From: Thermobifida halotolerans | GTDB lineage: Bacteria > Actinomycetota > Actinomycetes > Streptosporangiales > Streptosporangiaceae | Length of the DNA stretch: 64,000 nt | Assembly: GCF_003574835.2 (NCBI RefSeq) | Contig: NZ_CP063196.1 | Span: forward strand, 3,844,001 to 3,908,000 | Direction of reading: 5' to 3' | Shown: piece after piece, positions 25,382 to 33,324 of the stretch | Layout: every line of letters begins with the position of its first letter | Position numbering within the stretch: the stretch's first letter is position 1 | Notes under the pieces: generated by a model | The model's database searches: none | What the model was told of the DNA's origin: nothing | Seen by the model: only the letters and a program-made list of their open reading frames with translations | Made by a program: the position numbers and the translations under genes

Positions 25382-26121
25382 CGCGGACCGCCCTCGCCGA
25401 CGCGCTCCCAGCCGCGCCGCCGCGCCCGGCCGCCCAGGCGGGGTTCCCTGCTGCGGTAGGGGACGTAGGGGCGCCACAGGTAGCCGACGGGCGCGCTGAA
25501 GACGTGCACCAGGCGGGTGAACGGCCAGAGCGCGAACAGCAGGAACGCGGTGAGCCCGTGCGCCTGGAAGGTGGGCGGCGCCTCGGCCATGAGTTCGGGG
25601 TGCAGGTCGAAGCGGAAGAGGCCGCGGAACCACACCGACAGGCCCTCGCGGTAGTCGTAGTGGTCGATGATGTTGCCGCCCACGGTGTTGGCCAGCCCCA
25701 GCACGATCACCACGGCCAGGGCCAGGTACATGACCTTGTCCATGCGGGTGGTGGCGCTGAACACCGGGCCGACGGTGCGGCGGCGGTAGATGAGGATGGC
25801 CATGCCGACCAGGGTGCAGAACCCGGCGACCGCGCCGATGCCGACGGCCAGGACGTGGTAGACGCCCTCGGTGATGCCGACGGCCTCGGTCCAGCTCTTG
25901 GGGATGCCCAGGCCCATGACGTGGCCGAGGAACACCGCGAGGATGCCGAAGTGGAACATGGGGCTGCCCCAGCGCAGCAGGTGGTCCTCGTACAGCTGCG
26001 AGGAGCGGGTGGTCCAGCCGAACTTGTCGTAGCGGTAGCGCCAGTAGTGGCCGACGACGAACACGGCCAGGCAGGCGTAGGGGATGACGACCCACAGCAC
26101 CAGGTCGAGTGTGCTGGTCAT
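25378..26121 (-). CDS. respiratory nitrate reductase gamma subunit
   Basis: A 247-residue membrane cytochrome b subunit with five hydrophobic helices. Candidate haem-ligand His residues lie in F-H-F-G-I-L-A-V-F-L-G-H-V-M-G, G-V-Y-H-V-L-A-V, and the last helix pair A-H-G-L-T-A-F-L-L-F-A-L-W-P-F-T-R-L-V-H-V-F. It ends W-R-P-Y-V-P-Y-R-S-R before a basic tail. It oxidises quinol at the membrane and passes electrons to the NarH Fe-S chain. ATG 26121 overlaps the narJ stop (ATGA). Confidence 0.93.
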   Translation of the reverse strand: MTSTLDLVLWVVIPYACLAVFVVGHYWRYRYDKFGWTTRSSQLYEDHLLRWGSPMFHFGILAVFLGHVMGLGIPKSWTEAVGITEGVYHVLAVGIGAVAGFCTLVGMAILIYRRRTVGPVFSATTRMDKVMYLALAVVIVLGLANTVGGNIIDHYDYREGLSVWFRGLFRFDLHPELMAEAPPTFQAHGLTAFLLFALWPFTRLVHVFSAPVGYLWRPYVPYRSREPRLGGRARRRGWERVGEGGPR

Positions 26122-26777
26122 ACGTGCGCCTTCCGGTAGTCCACGGTTGTGTAGGGTTCCAGGCCGACCTCCTCGCCGGGAGGCCCCTCGGCGGCGAGGC
26201 GGGCGACGGCGTCGCGCAGGCGGCCGGTGAGCGGCGGCAGGGTGGCGCTGACCGCCGCCACCGCGCCCGCGTAGGGGGAGCCGGAGTCCAGCAGCGCCAG
26301 GCGCAGCAGCTCCAGTCCGGCGCGGTGCTGCAGCAGCAGGCGGGAGCCCGCGTCCGGGTCGACGGTGGCGGCGAACTCCAGCACGACGCACAGGTGGTCG
26401 GGGAGTTCGTCGGTGACCGGGTCGAAACCGGCGGCGCGGTAGGCGTGGGTGAAGGACAGCAGCGCCGTGCCGCGCTTGCGGGTGTCGCCGTAGGCGTAGT
26501 AGGTGAGGTGCAGGCAGCAGCGCCTGCGCAGGTCGAAGATCGCGACGTAGTCCTCGGCGAGCCGCTGCGGCGGGGTGCGCTCCAGGTGGTCGAGGATCTC
26601 GCCGAGTCCGGTGCGCACGGCGTCGGGCAGCTCGGCCGTCGCCGTGCGCAGCAGCGGCAGGTCGGCGAGCAGCCGCTCGTCGGGGTAGTCGAGGACGAAC
26701 GCGGCGATCCGGTGGGTGAGCGCGCGGTCGCGCTCGGAGAGTCGGTGGCGGCGCAGGGCGCGCGGCAGGCGGCTCAC
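26118..26777 (-). CDS. nitrate reductase assembly chaperone (delta)
   Basis: A 219-residue NarJ/NarW-type chaperone. The typical helical start L-D-Y-P-D-E-R-L-L-A-D-L-P appears at residues about 28-40. It is followed by E-D-Y-V-A-I-F-D-L-R-R-R-C-C-L-H-L-T-Y-Y, the family hallmark (F-D-x-x-x-x-x-x-L-H-L-x-Y), and then Y-G-D-T-R-K-R-G. NarJ binds NarG during molybdenum-cofactor insertion and is not part of the final enzyme. The start is GTG 26777 overlapping the narH stop. Confidence 0.92.
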   Translation of the reverse strand: MSRLPRALRRHRLSERDRALTHRIAAFVLDYPDERLLADLPLLRTATAELPDAVRTGLGEILDHLERTPPQRLAEDYVAIFDLRRRCCLHLTYYAYGDTRKRGTALLSFTHAYRAAGFDPVTDELPDHLCVVLEFAATVDPDAGSRLLLQHRAGLELLRLALLDSGSPYAGAVAAVSATLPPLTGRLRDAVARLAAEGPPGEEVGLEPYTTVDYRKAHV

Positions 26778-28492
26778 GGCTTCGGCTCCGCTTCTCCACC
26801 GGGGTCGGTGCCCTCCATGAGTTCGGGGGCGGCGCGCTCCTGGCCGGGGCGGGGCGGAAACAGCCGTTCGGCGCCGCCCTTGCCGTCCCAGTTGAGCAGG
26901 TTGACGCGCTCCTCGCGGCTCTCGGGGTCGACGAAGGTGTCGGTGGTCTGGCGCTGCTTGAGCGCGTGGAAGTTCTCCACGGCGACGGGCGTGGTCCCGC
27001 CGGAGCTCTCCCCGAACGGACCCCAGCCGCCCATGCCGGGGCCGCCCTCGTAGTCGAGGCTGCACTCGGTGGCGAGCTCCTCCAGTCCGTGCGCCTGCTC
27101 GGCGTGGGCCGGGGGGATGACGTAGCGCTCGTCGTACTTGGCGAGGGCGAGCAGCCGGTACATGTCGTAGATCTCCTCGCCGGTCATGCCGACCGAGGCG
27201 GGGACGGACTCGTCGGCGTCGCGGCCCAGGTTGATGTCGCGCATGTAGGAGCGCATCGCGGCCATGCGGCGCAGCACGTCGGTGACCGGGGCGGGGTCTC
27301 CGGCGGTGAACAGTTCGGCGAGGTACTCCACGGGGATGCGCAGGGCCTCGATGGCCGCGAAGAGGTTGCCGCGGTCCTCGGCGTCCTCACCGGTCTCGGC
27401 GACCGCGTCGACCACGGGAGACAGCGGCGGGATGTACCAGACCATCGGCATGGTGCGGTACTCGGGGTGCAGCGGCAGCGCCACCCGGTAGCGGTTGATG
27501 AGCGACCAGATCGGCGAGCGCCGCGCGGCGTCGATCCAGTCGCGGGGGATTCCGGCGCGTTCGGCCTCGCGGGCCACCTCGGGGTCGTGGGGGTCGAGCA
27601 GCACGCCGCGCTGGGCGTCGAGCAGGTCGCGCTCGTTCTCCACGGAGGCGGCCTCCAGGACCGCGTCGGCGTCGTAGAGCACCAGGCCGATGTAGCGGAG
27701 CCGTCCCACGCAGGTCTCGGCGCACACGGTGGGCAGGCCGACCTCGACGCGGGGGAAGCAGAAGGTGCACTTCTCGGCCTTGCCGGTGCGGTGGTTGAAG
27801 TAGACCTTCTTGTACGGGCAGCCGGTGACGCACTTGCGCCAGCCCCGGCAGCGGTCCTGGTCGACCAGGACGATGCCGTCCTCGCTGCGCTTGTAGATCG
27901 CCCCGGAGGGACAGGAGGCGGCGCAGGAGGGGTTGAGGCAGTGCTCGCAGATGCGCGGCAGGTAGAACATGAAGGTCCGCTCGAACTCGAGGCGGATCTT
28001 GTCGGACACCCTGCTCAGCACCGGGTCGTCCTGGGCGAGTTCGGGGGCGCCGGCGAGGCTGTCGTCCCAGTTGGCGCTCCAGGAGATGTCCATGTCCTTG
28101 CCGCTGATCAGCGACTTGGGGCGGGCGACGGGGGTGTGCTCCTGCAGCGGCGCGTTGGTGAGGGTCTCGTAGTCGTAGGTCCAGGGTTCGTAGTAGTCCT
28201 GGATGGACGGCATCTTGGGGCTGGCGAAGACGGTGAGCAGGTTCTTCAGCCTGCTGCCCGCCTTGAGGACGAGGTGGCCCCGCTTGTTCAGCTTCCAGCC
28301 GCCCTGCCAGCGCTCCTGGTCCTCGTAGGTGCGGGGGTAGCCCTGGCCGGGGCGGGTCTCGACGTTGTTGAACCAGATGTACTCGGTGCCGCTGCGGTTG
28401 GTCCAGGTCTGCTTGCAGGTGACCGAACAGGTGTGGCAGCCGATGCACTTGTCCAGGTTCATCACCATTGCCATCTGCGCCATGACGCGCAT
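26774..28492 (-). CDS. respiratory nitrate reductase beta subunit
   Basis: A 572-residue iron-sulphur electron-transfer subunit. Four cysteine clusters are visible: C-I-G-C-H-T-C-S-V-T-C-K near residue 16, C-E-H-C-L-N-P-S-C-A-A-S-C-P near 190, C-R-G-W-R-K-C-V-T-G-C-P (Trp in the position that marks the [3Fe-4S] cluster) and C-T-F-C…C-A-E-T-C. It carries electrons from NarI to NarG on the cytoplasmic face. The start ATG 28492 shares its A with the narG stop (TGATG). Length is slightly above the usual ~510-560 because of a ~20-residue C-terminal extension. Confidence 0.95.
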   Translation of the reverse strand: MRVMAQMAMVMNLDKCIGCHTCSVTCKQTWTNRSGTEYIWFNNVETRPGQGYPRTYEDQERWQGGWKLNKRGHLVLKAGSRLKNLLTVFASPKMPSIQDYYEPWTYDYETLTNAPLQEHTPVARPKSLISGKDMDISWSANWDDSLAGAPELAQDDPVLSRVSDKIRLEFERTFMFYLPRICEHCLNPSCAASCPSGAIYKRSEDGIVLVDQDRCRGWRKCVTGCPYKKVYFNHRTGKAEKCTFCFPRVEVGLPTVCAETCVGRLRYIGLVLYDADAVLEAASVENERDLLDAQRGVLLDPHDPEVAREAERAGIPRDWIDAARRSPIWSLINRYRVALPLHPEYRTMPMVWYIPPLSPVVDAVAETGEDAEDRGNLFAAIEALRIPVEYLAELFTAGDPAPVTDVLRRMAAMRSYMRDINLGRDADESVPASVGMTGEEIYDMYRLLALAKYDERYVIPPAHAEQAHGLEELATECSLDYEGGPGMGGWGPFGESSGGTTPVAVENFHALKQRQTTDTFVDPESREERVNLLNWDGKGGAERLFPPRPGQERAAPELMEGTDPGGEAEPKP

Positions 28493-31400
28493 CAGTACCG
28501 CACCTCCTGGGAGCGTCGGCGGATCACGGTCACCTCGTCGCGCTGGTTTCCGGTGGGTCCGAGGTAGTTGAGGGCGTAGGAGAGCTGGGCGTAGCCGCCG
28601 ATGAGGTGGCTGGGTTTGACGAGCAGGCGGGTGATCGAGTTGTGGATGCCGCCGCGTTTTCCGGAGGTCTCCGAGCGGGGGACGTCGATGAGCCGGTCCT
28701 GGGCGTGGTACATGTACACGGTCCCCTCCGGCATGCGGTGGGAGACGATGGCGCGGGCCACGACGACGCCGTTGCGGTTGACCGCCTCGATCCACTCGTT
28801 GTCGCGCACGCCGATCCTGGCGGCGTCCTCCACGCTCATCCAGATCGTCGGTCCGCCCCGCGACAGGCTGAGCATCAGCAGGTTGTCCTGGTACTCGGAG
28901 TGGATCGACCACTTGTTGTGCGGGGTGAGGTAGCGCACCGCGACCCCGAGTTCCCCGGTCTCGCCGACGCGGGGTTCGGCGAAGAGCGCCTGCATGTTCA
29001 GCGGCGGCCGGTAGACCGGCAGGTTCTCGCCGATCTCGGCGATCCAGTCGTGGTCGAGGAAGAAGTGCTGGCGGCCGGTGAGGGTGTGCCAGGGCTTGTC
29101 GCGTTCCACGTTGATGGTGAACGCGGAGTAGCGGCGTCCGCCGCTCTCGCTGCCCGACCACTCGGGCGAGGTGATGACGGGCACCGGCGCGGCCTGGATG
29201 TCGGCGAAGGTGATCTGCTTGCCCTCGTGCTCGGCGGCGAGGTCGGCGAGCCGGGTTCCGGTGCGCCGCTCCATGGTGCGAAAGCCCTGGGTGGCGAGGT
29301 GGCCGTTGGTGGTGCCCGACAGCGCCAGGATCGCCTCGCACATGTGGACGTCGCGGGCCAGGGACGGGCGGCCGTCGGCGACTCCGCCGCGGACCGTGCC
29401 GTTCTTGCGCCGCAGGTAGTCGACCTCCCGCTCGACGTTGAAGGTCACGCCCTTGGTGGTGGCGCCGAGCCGGTCCACCAGCGGGCCGAGCGCGCCCATC
29501 TTGTCGGCGACCGCGGTGTAGTCGCGCTCCACCTCCATGAACTTGGGCATGGTCCTGCCCGGCACCGGCTCGCACTCCCCCGCCTTCCAGTCGCGGACGA
29601 CCCCGTGCGGGTTGGCCAGTTCGTCGGGGGTGTCGTGGGTGAGCGGCATCGCGACGACGTCGGTGCGCGTGCCCAGGTGGTCGGCGGCCAGGCGGCTGAA
29701 GACGCGGGCGAGCGAGGTGAAGGCGTCGAAGTCGGTGCGGGTCTGCCAGGGCGGCGCGATGGCCGGGTTGAACGGGTGCACGTAGGGGTGCATGTCGGTG
29801 GTGTTGAGGTCGTGCTTCTCGTACCAGGTGGCGGCGGGCAGCACGACGTCGGAGAACAGGGTGGTGCTGGTCATCCGGAAGTCCAGCGACAGCAGCAGGT
29901 CGAGCTTGCCGGTGGGGGCCTGCTCGCGCCAGACCACGTCGGCGGGCCGCGCGTCGGGCGGGGCCTCCTCGGCGCGTACGGCGGCGTCGGTGCCCAGCAG
30001 GTGCTTGAGGAAGTACTCGTTGCCCTTGCCGGAGCTGCCGAGCAGGTTGGCGCGCCACACGGTGAGCACGCGCGGGAAGTTGCGCGGGTCGTCGGGGTCC
30101 TCGCAGGCGAAGCGGAGCCGCCCCTCCTTGAGCTCCCGCACCACGTACTCGCCCGCCGGAAGATCGGCCCGCTTGGCCTCGTCGGCGAGGTCGAGCGGGT
30201 TGCGGTCGAAGGTGGGCTGGGAGGGCATCCAGCCCATCCGCGCGGACTGGGCGATGACGTCGGCGACCGTCCTGCCCGCGAACAGCCCGCGGCCGTTGGC
30301 GGAGGTCAGCGCGTCGGCGCCGAAGTGGTCGTAGCGGAACTGGTCGGTGTGCAGGTACCAGTAGGCGGTCTGCACCATCTGGCGGGGCGGGCGCGACCAG
30401 TCCAGCGCTCCGGCGAGCTGGGTGTAGCCGGTGACGGGCCGCACCTTCTCCTGGCCGACGTAGTGCGCCCAGCCGCCGCCGTTGACGCCCTGGCAGCCGG
30501 TGAGCGTGGTCAGGGTGAGAAACGTCCGGTAGATGGTGTCGGAGTGGAACCAGTGGTTGGCTCCGGCGCCCATGATGATCATGGAGCGGCCGCGGGTCTC
30601 CTCGGCGTTGGCGGCGAACTCCCGGCCGATGCGTTCGGCCTGGCGCGCGGGCACGCCCGTGAACGCCTCCTGCCAGGCGGGGGTGCCCGGCTGGGTGGCG
30701 TCGTCGTAGCCGGTGGGCCAGGTGCCGGGCAGTCCGTCGCGGGCCACCCCGTACTGGGCGAGCAGCAGGTCGAAGACGGTGGTGACGAGGTGTCCGCCGA
30801 CCTCGCGGACGGGCACGCCCCGCAGCAGGGTGTCCGCCGAGCCGTCGGGGGTGTCGAAGCGCGGCAGTTCGACGGTGGCCGTGTCGGCGTCGGGGCCGTA
30901 CAGGCTGAGGCTCGGCCGGACCTCGCCGAGGTCGAGGTTCCAGCGGCCCTCGCCCTCCTGGGAGTAGCGGAAGCCGAGGGAGCCGTTGGGCACGGTCGGC
31001 TCGCCGGTGTTCTCGTCGAGCAGCACAGTCTTGAACGCGGCGTGCTCGCCGTCGTCGCCGAGGTCGGCGGCGGTGAGGAACTTGCCGGGCCGCCGGGTGT
31101 CGCCGTGGGCGTCGAGGCGGACGAGGAACGGCAGGTCGGTGTAGCGGCGGACGTAGTCGTCGAAGTAGGGCGTGGTGCGGTCGACGAAGAACTCCCTCAG
31201 CACGACGTGGCCCATCGCCATCGCCAGCGCGCCGTCGGTGCCGGGCTGGGCGGGCACCCACTCGTCGGCGAACTTGGTGCTGTCGGCGTAGTCGGGGGAG
31301 ACGACGACCGTCTTCTGGCCGCGGTAGCGGGCCTCGACCATCCAGTGCGCGTCGGGGGTGCGGGTCACCGGCACGTTGGAGCCCCACATGATGAGGTATC

Positions 31401-32208
31401 CGGCGTCCCACCAGTCCCCGGACTCCGGCACGTCGGTCTGGTCGCCGAACACCTGCGGGGAGGCCACGGGCAGGTCGGCGTACCAGTCGTAGAAGGACAG
31501 CATCGCCGCGCCGATCAGCGAGTAGAACCGGGAGCCGACGGCCTGCGACACCATCGACATCGCCGGGATCGGGGAGAATCCGGCGATCCGGTCGGGGCCG
31601 AACTCCCTGACGGTGTGCACGTGGGCGGCGGCGGCCAGTTCCAGGGCCTCCTCCCAGGTGGCGCGCACCAGTCCGCCCTTGCCGCGGGCGGCCTTGTAGC
31701 GGCGGGCGCGCTCGGGGTCGGAGACGATGTCGGCCCAGGCGGCGACGGGGTCGCCGGTGCGCTGCCTGGCTTCGCGGTACATCCGCAGCAGCACGCCGCG
31801 CACGTAGGGGTAGCGCACCCGGGTGGGCGAGTAGGTGTACCAGGAGAAGGCGGCGCCGCGCGGGCAGCCGCGCGGCTCGTACTCGGGGCGGTCCGGTCCC
31901 ACCGACGGGTAGTCGGTCTGCTGCCCCTCCCAGGTGATGATCCCGTCCTTGACGTAGACCTTCCACGAGCAGGACCCGGTGCAGTTGACGCCGTGGGTGG
32001 AGCGCACCACCTTGTCGTGGCTCCACCGGTCCCGGTAGAAGGTGTCGGCGTCGCGGCCGCCGACCCGGTGCTCGGTGCGCAGGTCCGCCGAGACCTCCCG
32101 GGGGCGCAGGAAGCGGCGGGTGCGCAGCAGGGCCTCGGTGACCGGGCCGTCCAGGGCCGGGGCCGGCCTGGGCGGTGCCTTGCCGGGGGGCTCTGCGGGG
32201 TTCGTCAC
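28492..32208 (-). CDS. respiratory nitrate reductase alpha subunit
   Basis: A 1238-residue Mo-bisMGD catalytic subunit, full length for NarG. The N-terminal cluster motif H-G-V-N-C-T-G-S-C-S-W (H-x3-C-x3-C) with the fourth ligand in R-G-C-P-R-G is the FS0 site. Further family blocks include T-W-E-G-Q-Q-T-D-Y-P and the cofactor segment W-G-S-N-V-P-V-T-R-T-P-D-A-H. It reduces nitrate to nitrite at the cytoplasmic side. The start is GTG 32208; AAAGG stands 9-10 bases upstream. It is the first gene of the operon, preceded by a hairpin at 32241-32260. No molybdenum-cofactor genes are present in the window. Confidence 0.95.
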   Translation of the reverse strand: MTNPAEPPGKAPPRPAPALDGPVTEALLRTRRFLRPREVSADLRTEHRVGGRDADTFYRDRWSHDKVVRSTHGVNCTGSCSWKVYVKDGIITWEGQQTDYPSVGPDRPEYEPRGCPRGAAFSWYTYSPTRVRYPYVRGVLLRMYREARQRTGDPVAAWADIVSDPERARRYKAARGKGGLVRATWEEALELAAAAHVHTVREFGPDRIAGFSPIPAMSMVSQAVGSRFYSLIGAAMLSFYDWYADLPVASPQVFGDQTDVPESGDWWDAGYLIMWGSNVPVTRTPDAHWMVEARYRGQKTVVVSPDYADSTKFADEWVPAQPGTDGALAMAMGHVVLREFFVDRTTPYFDDYVRRYTDLPFLVRLDAHGDTRRPGKFLTAADLGDDGEHAAFKTVLLDENTGEPTVPNGSLGFRYSQEGEGRWNLDLGEVRPSLSLYGPDADTATVELPRFDTPDGSADTLLRGVPVREVGGHLVTTVFDLLLAQYGVARDGLPGTWPTGYDDATQPGTPAWQEAFTGVPARQAERIGREFAANAEETRGRSMIIMGAGANHWFHSDTIYRTFLTLTTLTGCQGVNGGGWAHYVGQEKVRPVTGYTQLAGALDWSRPPRQMVQTAYWYLHTDQFRYDHFGADALTSANGRGLFAGRTVADVIAQSARMGWMPSQPTFDRNPLDLADEAKRADLPAGEYVVRELKEGRLRFACEDPDDPRNFPRVLTVWRANLLGSSGKGNEYFLKHLLGTDAAVRAEEAPPDARPADVVWREQAPTGKLDLLLSLDFRMTSTTLFSDVVLPAATWYEKHDLNTTDMHPYVHPFNPAIAPPWQTRTDFDAFTSLARVFSRLAADHLGTRTDVVAMPLTHDTPDELANPHGVVRDWKAGECEPVPGRTMPKFMEVERDYTAVADKMGALGPLVDRLGATTKGVTFNVEREVDYLRRKNGTVRGGVADGRPSLARDVHMCEAILALSGTTNGHLATQGFRTMERRTGTRLADLAAEHEGKQITFADIQAAPVPVITSPEWSGSESGGRRYSAFTINVERDKPWHTLTGRQHFFLDHDWIAEIGENLPVYRPPLNMQALFAEPRVGETGELGVAVRYLTPHNKWSIHSEYQDNLLMLSLSRGGPTIWMSVEDAARIGVRDNEWIEAVNRNGVVVARAIVSHRMPEGTVYMYHAQDRLIDVPRSETSGKRGGIHNSITRLLVKPSHLIGGYAQLSYALNYLGPTGNQRDEVTVIRRRSQEVRY

Positions 32209-32240
32209 GCGAAACAACCTTTCTTGGTCTGCGTCGCCCG

Positions 32241-32260
32241 TGGCCGCCTGTCGGCGGCCA
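32241..32260. promoter_or_regulatory. palindrome just upstream of narG
   Basis: TGGCCGCC-TGTC-GGCGGCCA is a perfect 8-bp inverted repeat centred about 42 bp before the narG start. It could be an operator of a nar regulator or a leader hairpin. The 354-bp divergent gap 32209-32562 shows no gene. I found no FNR- or NarL-type consensus. Confidence 0.5.
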
Positions 32261-32532
32261 GACCTGGCGGGCGCGTCTGCCCACGTCGCGCCGGGGTGAA
32301 ACGTGGACCCGGTCTCGATCCGGTCACCGCGGCGGCGCGGACCGTCGGCCGCGGGGAGCCGGTGCCCCCACCCCATCAGTCCCCCTCCGAGGAACGGAAA
32401 GGCCGAGCGTCCACGGCCGGAGGGACGAAGGTCCCTGGCCCGGTCGGCGTGCCAGGTCACACAGGACCGCTGAGCTCGGTGGACGCCGGTCGGGGGGTGG
32501 GCCCAAGGTCCCGCGTGCTCCCCCGGATTTTT

Positions 32533-32563
32533 TACGGCCGAGACCGTATTTAAACTGGGGCCG
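32533..32563 (+). promoter_or_regulatory. putative promoter and operator of the regulator-nirK operon
   Basis: TACGG-N6-CCGTA (32533-32548) overlaps an AT-rich TATTTA (32547-32552) resembling a -10 element. The GTG start of the regulator follows at 32563, about 10 bases later, so the mRNA would be nearly leaderless. The dyad over the -10 suggests autorepression. This is reading by eye; no transcription start is known. Confidence 0.5.
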
Positions 32564-33324
32564 TGGCAACCGACAGCAGGGACGTCCCCGGGTCTCGGGG
32601 CATCGACCCCGGGGAGCACCGGGTGTTCGCGGACGTGAGCCGGGTGGCCGTCCTGGAGACCGTCCGCGCCGCCCGGAGCCCGGTCACCGTCCGAGAGATC
32701 GCCGACCGGGTCGGCCTGCACGCCAACACCGTGCGGGGCCACCTGGCGATCCTCGCCGAACGCGGGTACGTGGTGAGCGCCGCCGAGGAGCGCGGGCGCC
32801 CCGGACGGCCCCGCCTGCTGTACTCCGCGGCCGACGTCGACGACGGCTCCTCGCGCAACTACCGGCTGCTGGCCGAGACGCTGGTCGCCTACCTCTCCGA
32901 ACTGGACACCGACCACGCCGCGGCGGCGATCGCCGCCGGACGGAGGCAGGGCGGTCGGGCGGTCCGCGAGGCGGGGCCGCCCGACCGGGTGGACGCCGAC
33001 ACCGCGATCCGCTCGGTGACGGCGCTGCTGGACCGGGCCGGATTCCGGCCCCGGCGCAGCGCCGAGGGCATCGACCTGCACCGCTGCCCGTTCCGGGAGC
33101 TCGCCGAGAACGCCCCCGACATCGTCTGCGGCGTCCACCTGGGCATGATGCGCGGCGCGCTCGCCGAACTGGGCGCGCCGGTCGAGGCGGTGCGGCTGCG
33201 CCCGTTCGCCGAACCCGACCGCTGCGTCGCCGAGCTGCGCGTCGCCGGGGGGACCGCTCCGCCCCCGTCAGCGGAGGCCGCCTTCTCCCCCTCCGATCCG
33301 ACCCCCGTGAGGAAGCCGTCATGA
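32563..33324 (+). CDS. HTH regulator with a possible Fe-S or metal-sensing cysteine domain
   Basis: A 253-residue regulator. A winged-helix DNA-binding domain occupies residues about 22-90 (V-R-E-I-A-D-R-V-G-L-H-A-N-T-V-R-G-H-L-A-I-L is the helix-turn-helix; G-R-P-G-R-P-R-L-L-Y the wing). The C-terminal domain holds Cys175, Cys189 (13 residues between) and Cys221, with His192 in C-G-V-H. This resembles the SufR-like arrangement H-x-C-P-F-x-x-L-A…C-x-x-H, in which an Fe-S cluster is bound. The start is GTG 32563. Its stop overlaps the nirK ATG (ATGA), so it most likely controls the nirK operon and perhaps the divergent nar operon. NO, nitrite or redox sensing is an inference. Confidence 0.8.
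   Translation: MATDSRDVPGSRGIDPGEHRVFADVSRVAVLETVRAARSPVTVREIADRVGLHANTVRGHLAILAERGYVVSAAEERGRPGRPRLLYSAADVDDGSSRNYRLLAETLVAYLSELDTDHAAAAIAAGRRQGGRAVREAGPPDRVDADTAIRSVTALLDRAGFRPRRSAEGIDLHRCPFRELAENAPDIVCGVHLGMMRGALAELGAPVEAVRLRPFAEPDRCVAELRVAGGTAPPPSAEAAFSPSDPTPVRKPS

Noticed and set aside
28606-32553. A 1315-codon plus-strand open frame
   Set aside because: Complete antisense to narG, which has unmistakable catalytic motifs; the frame is a GC-content artefact.
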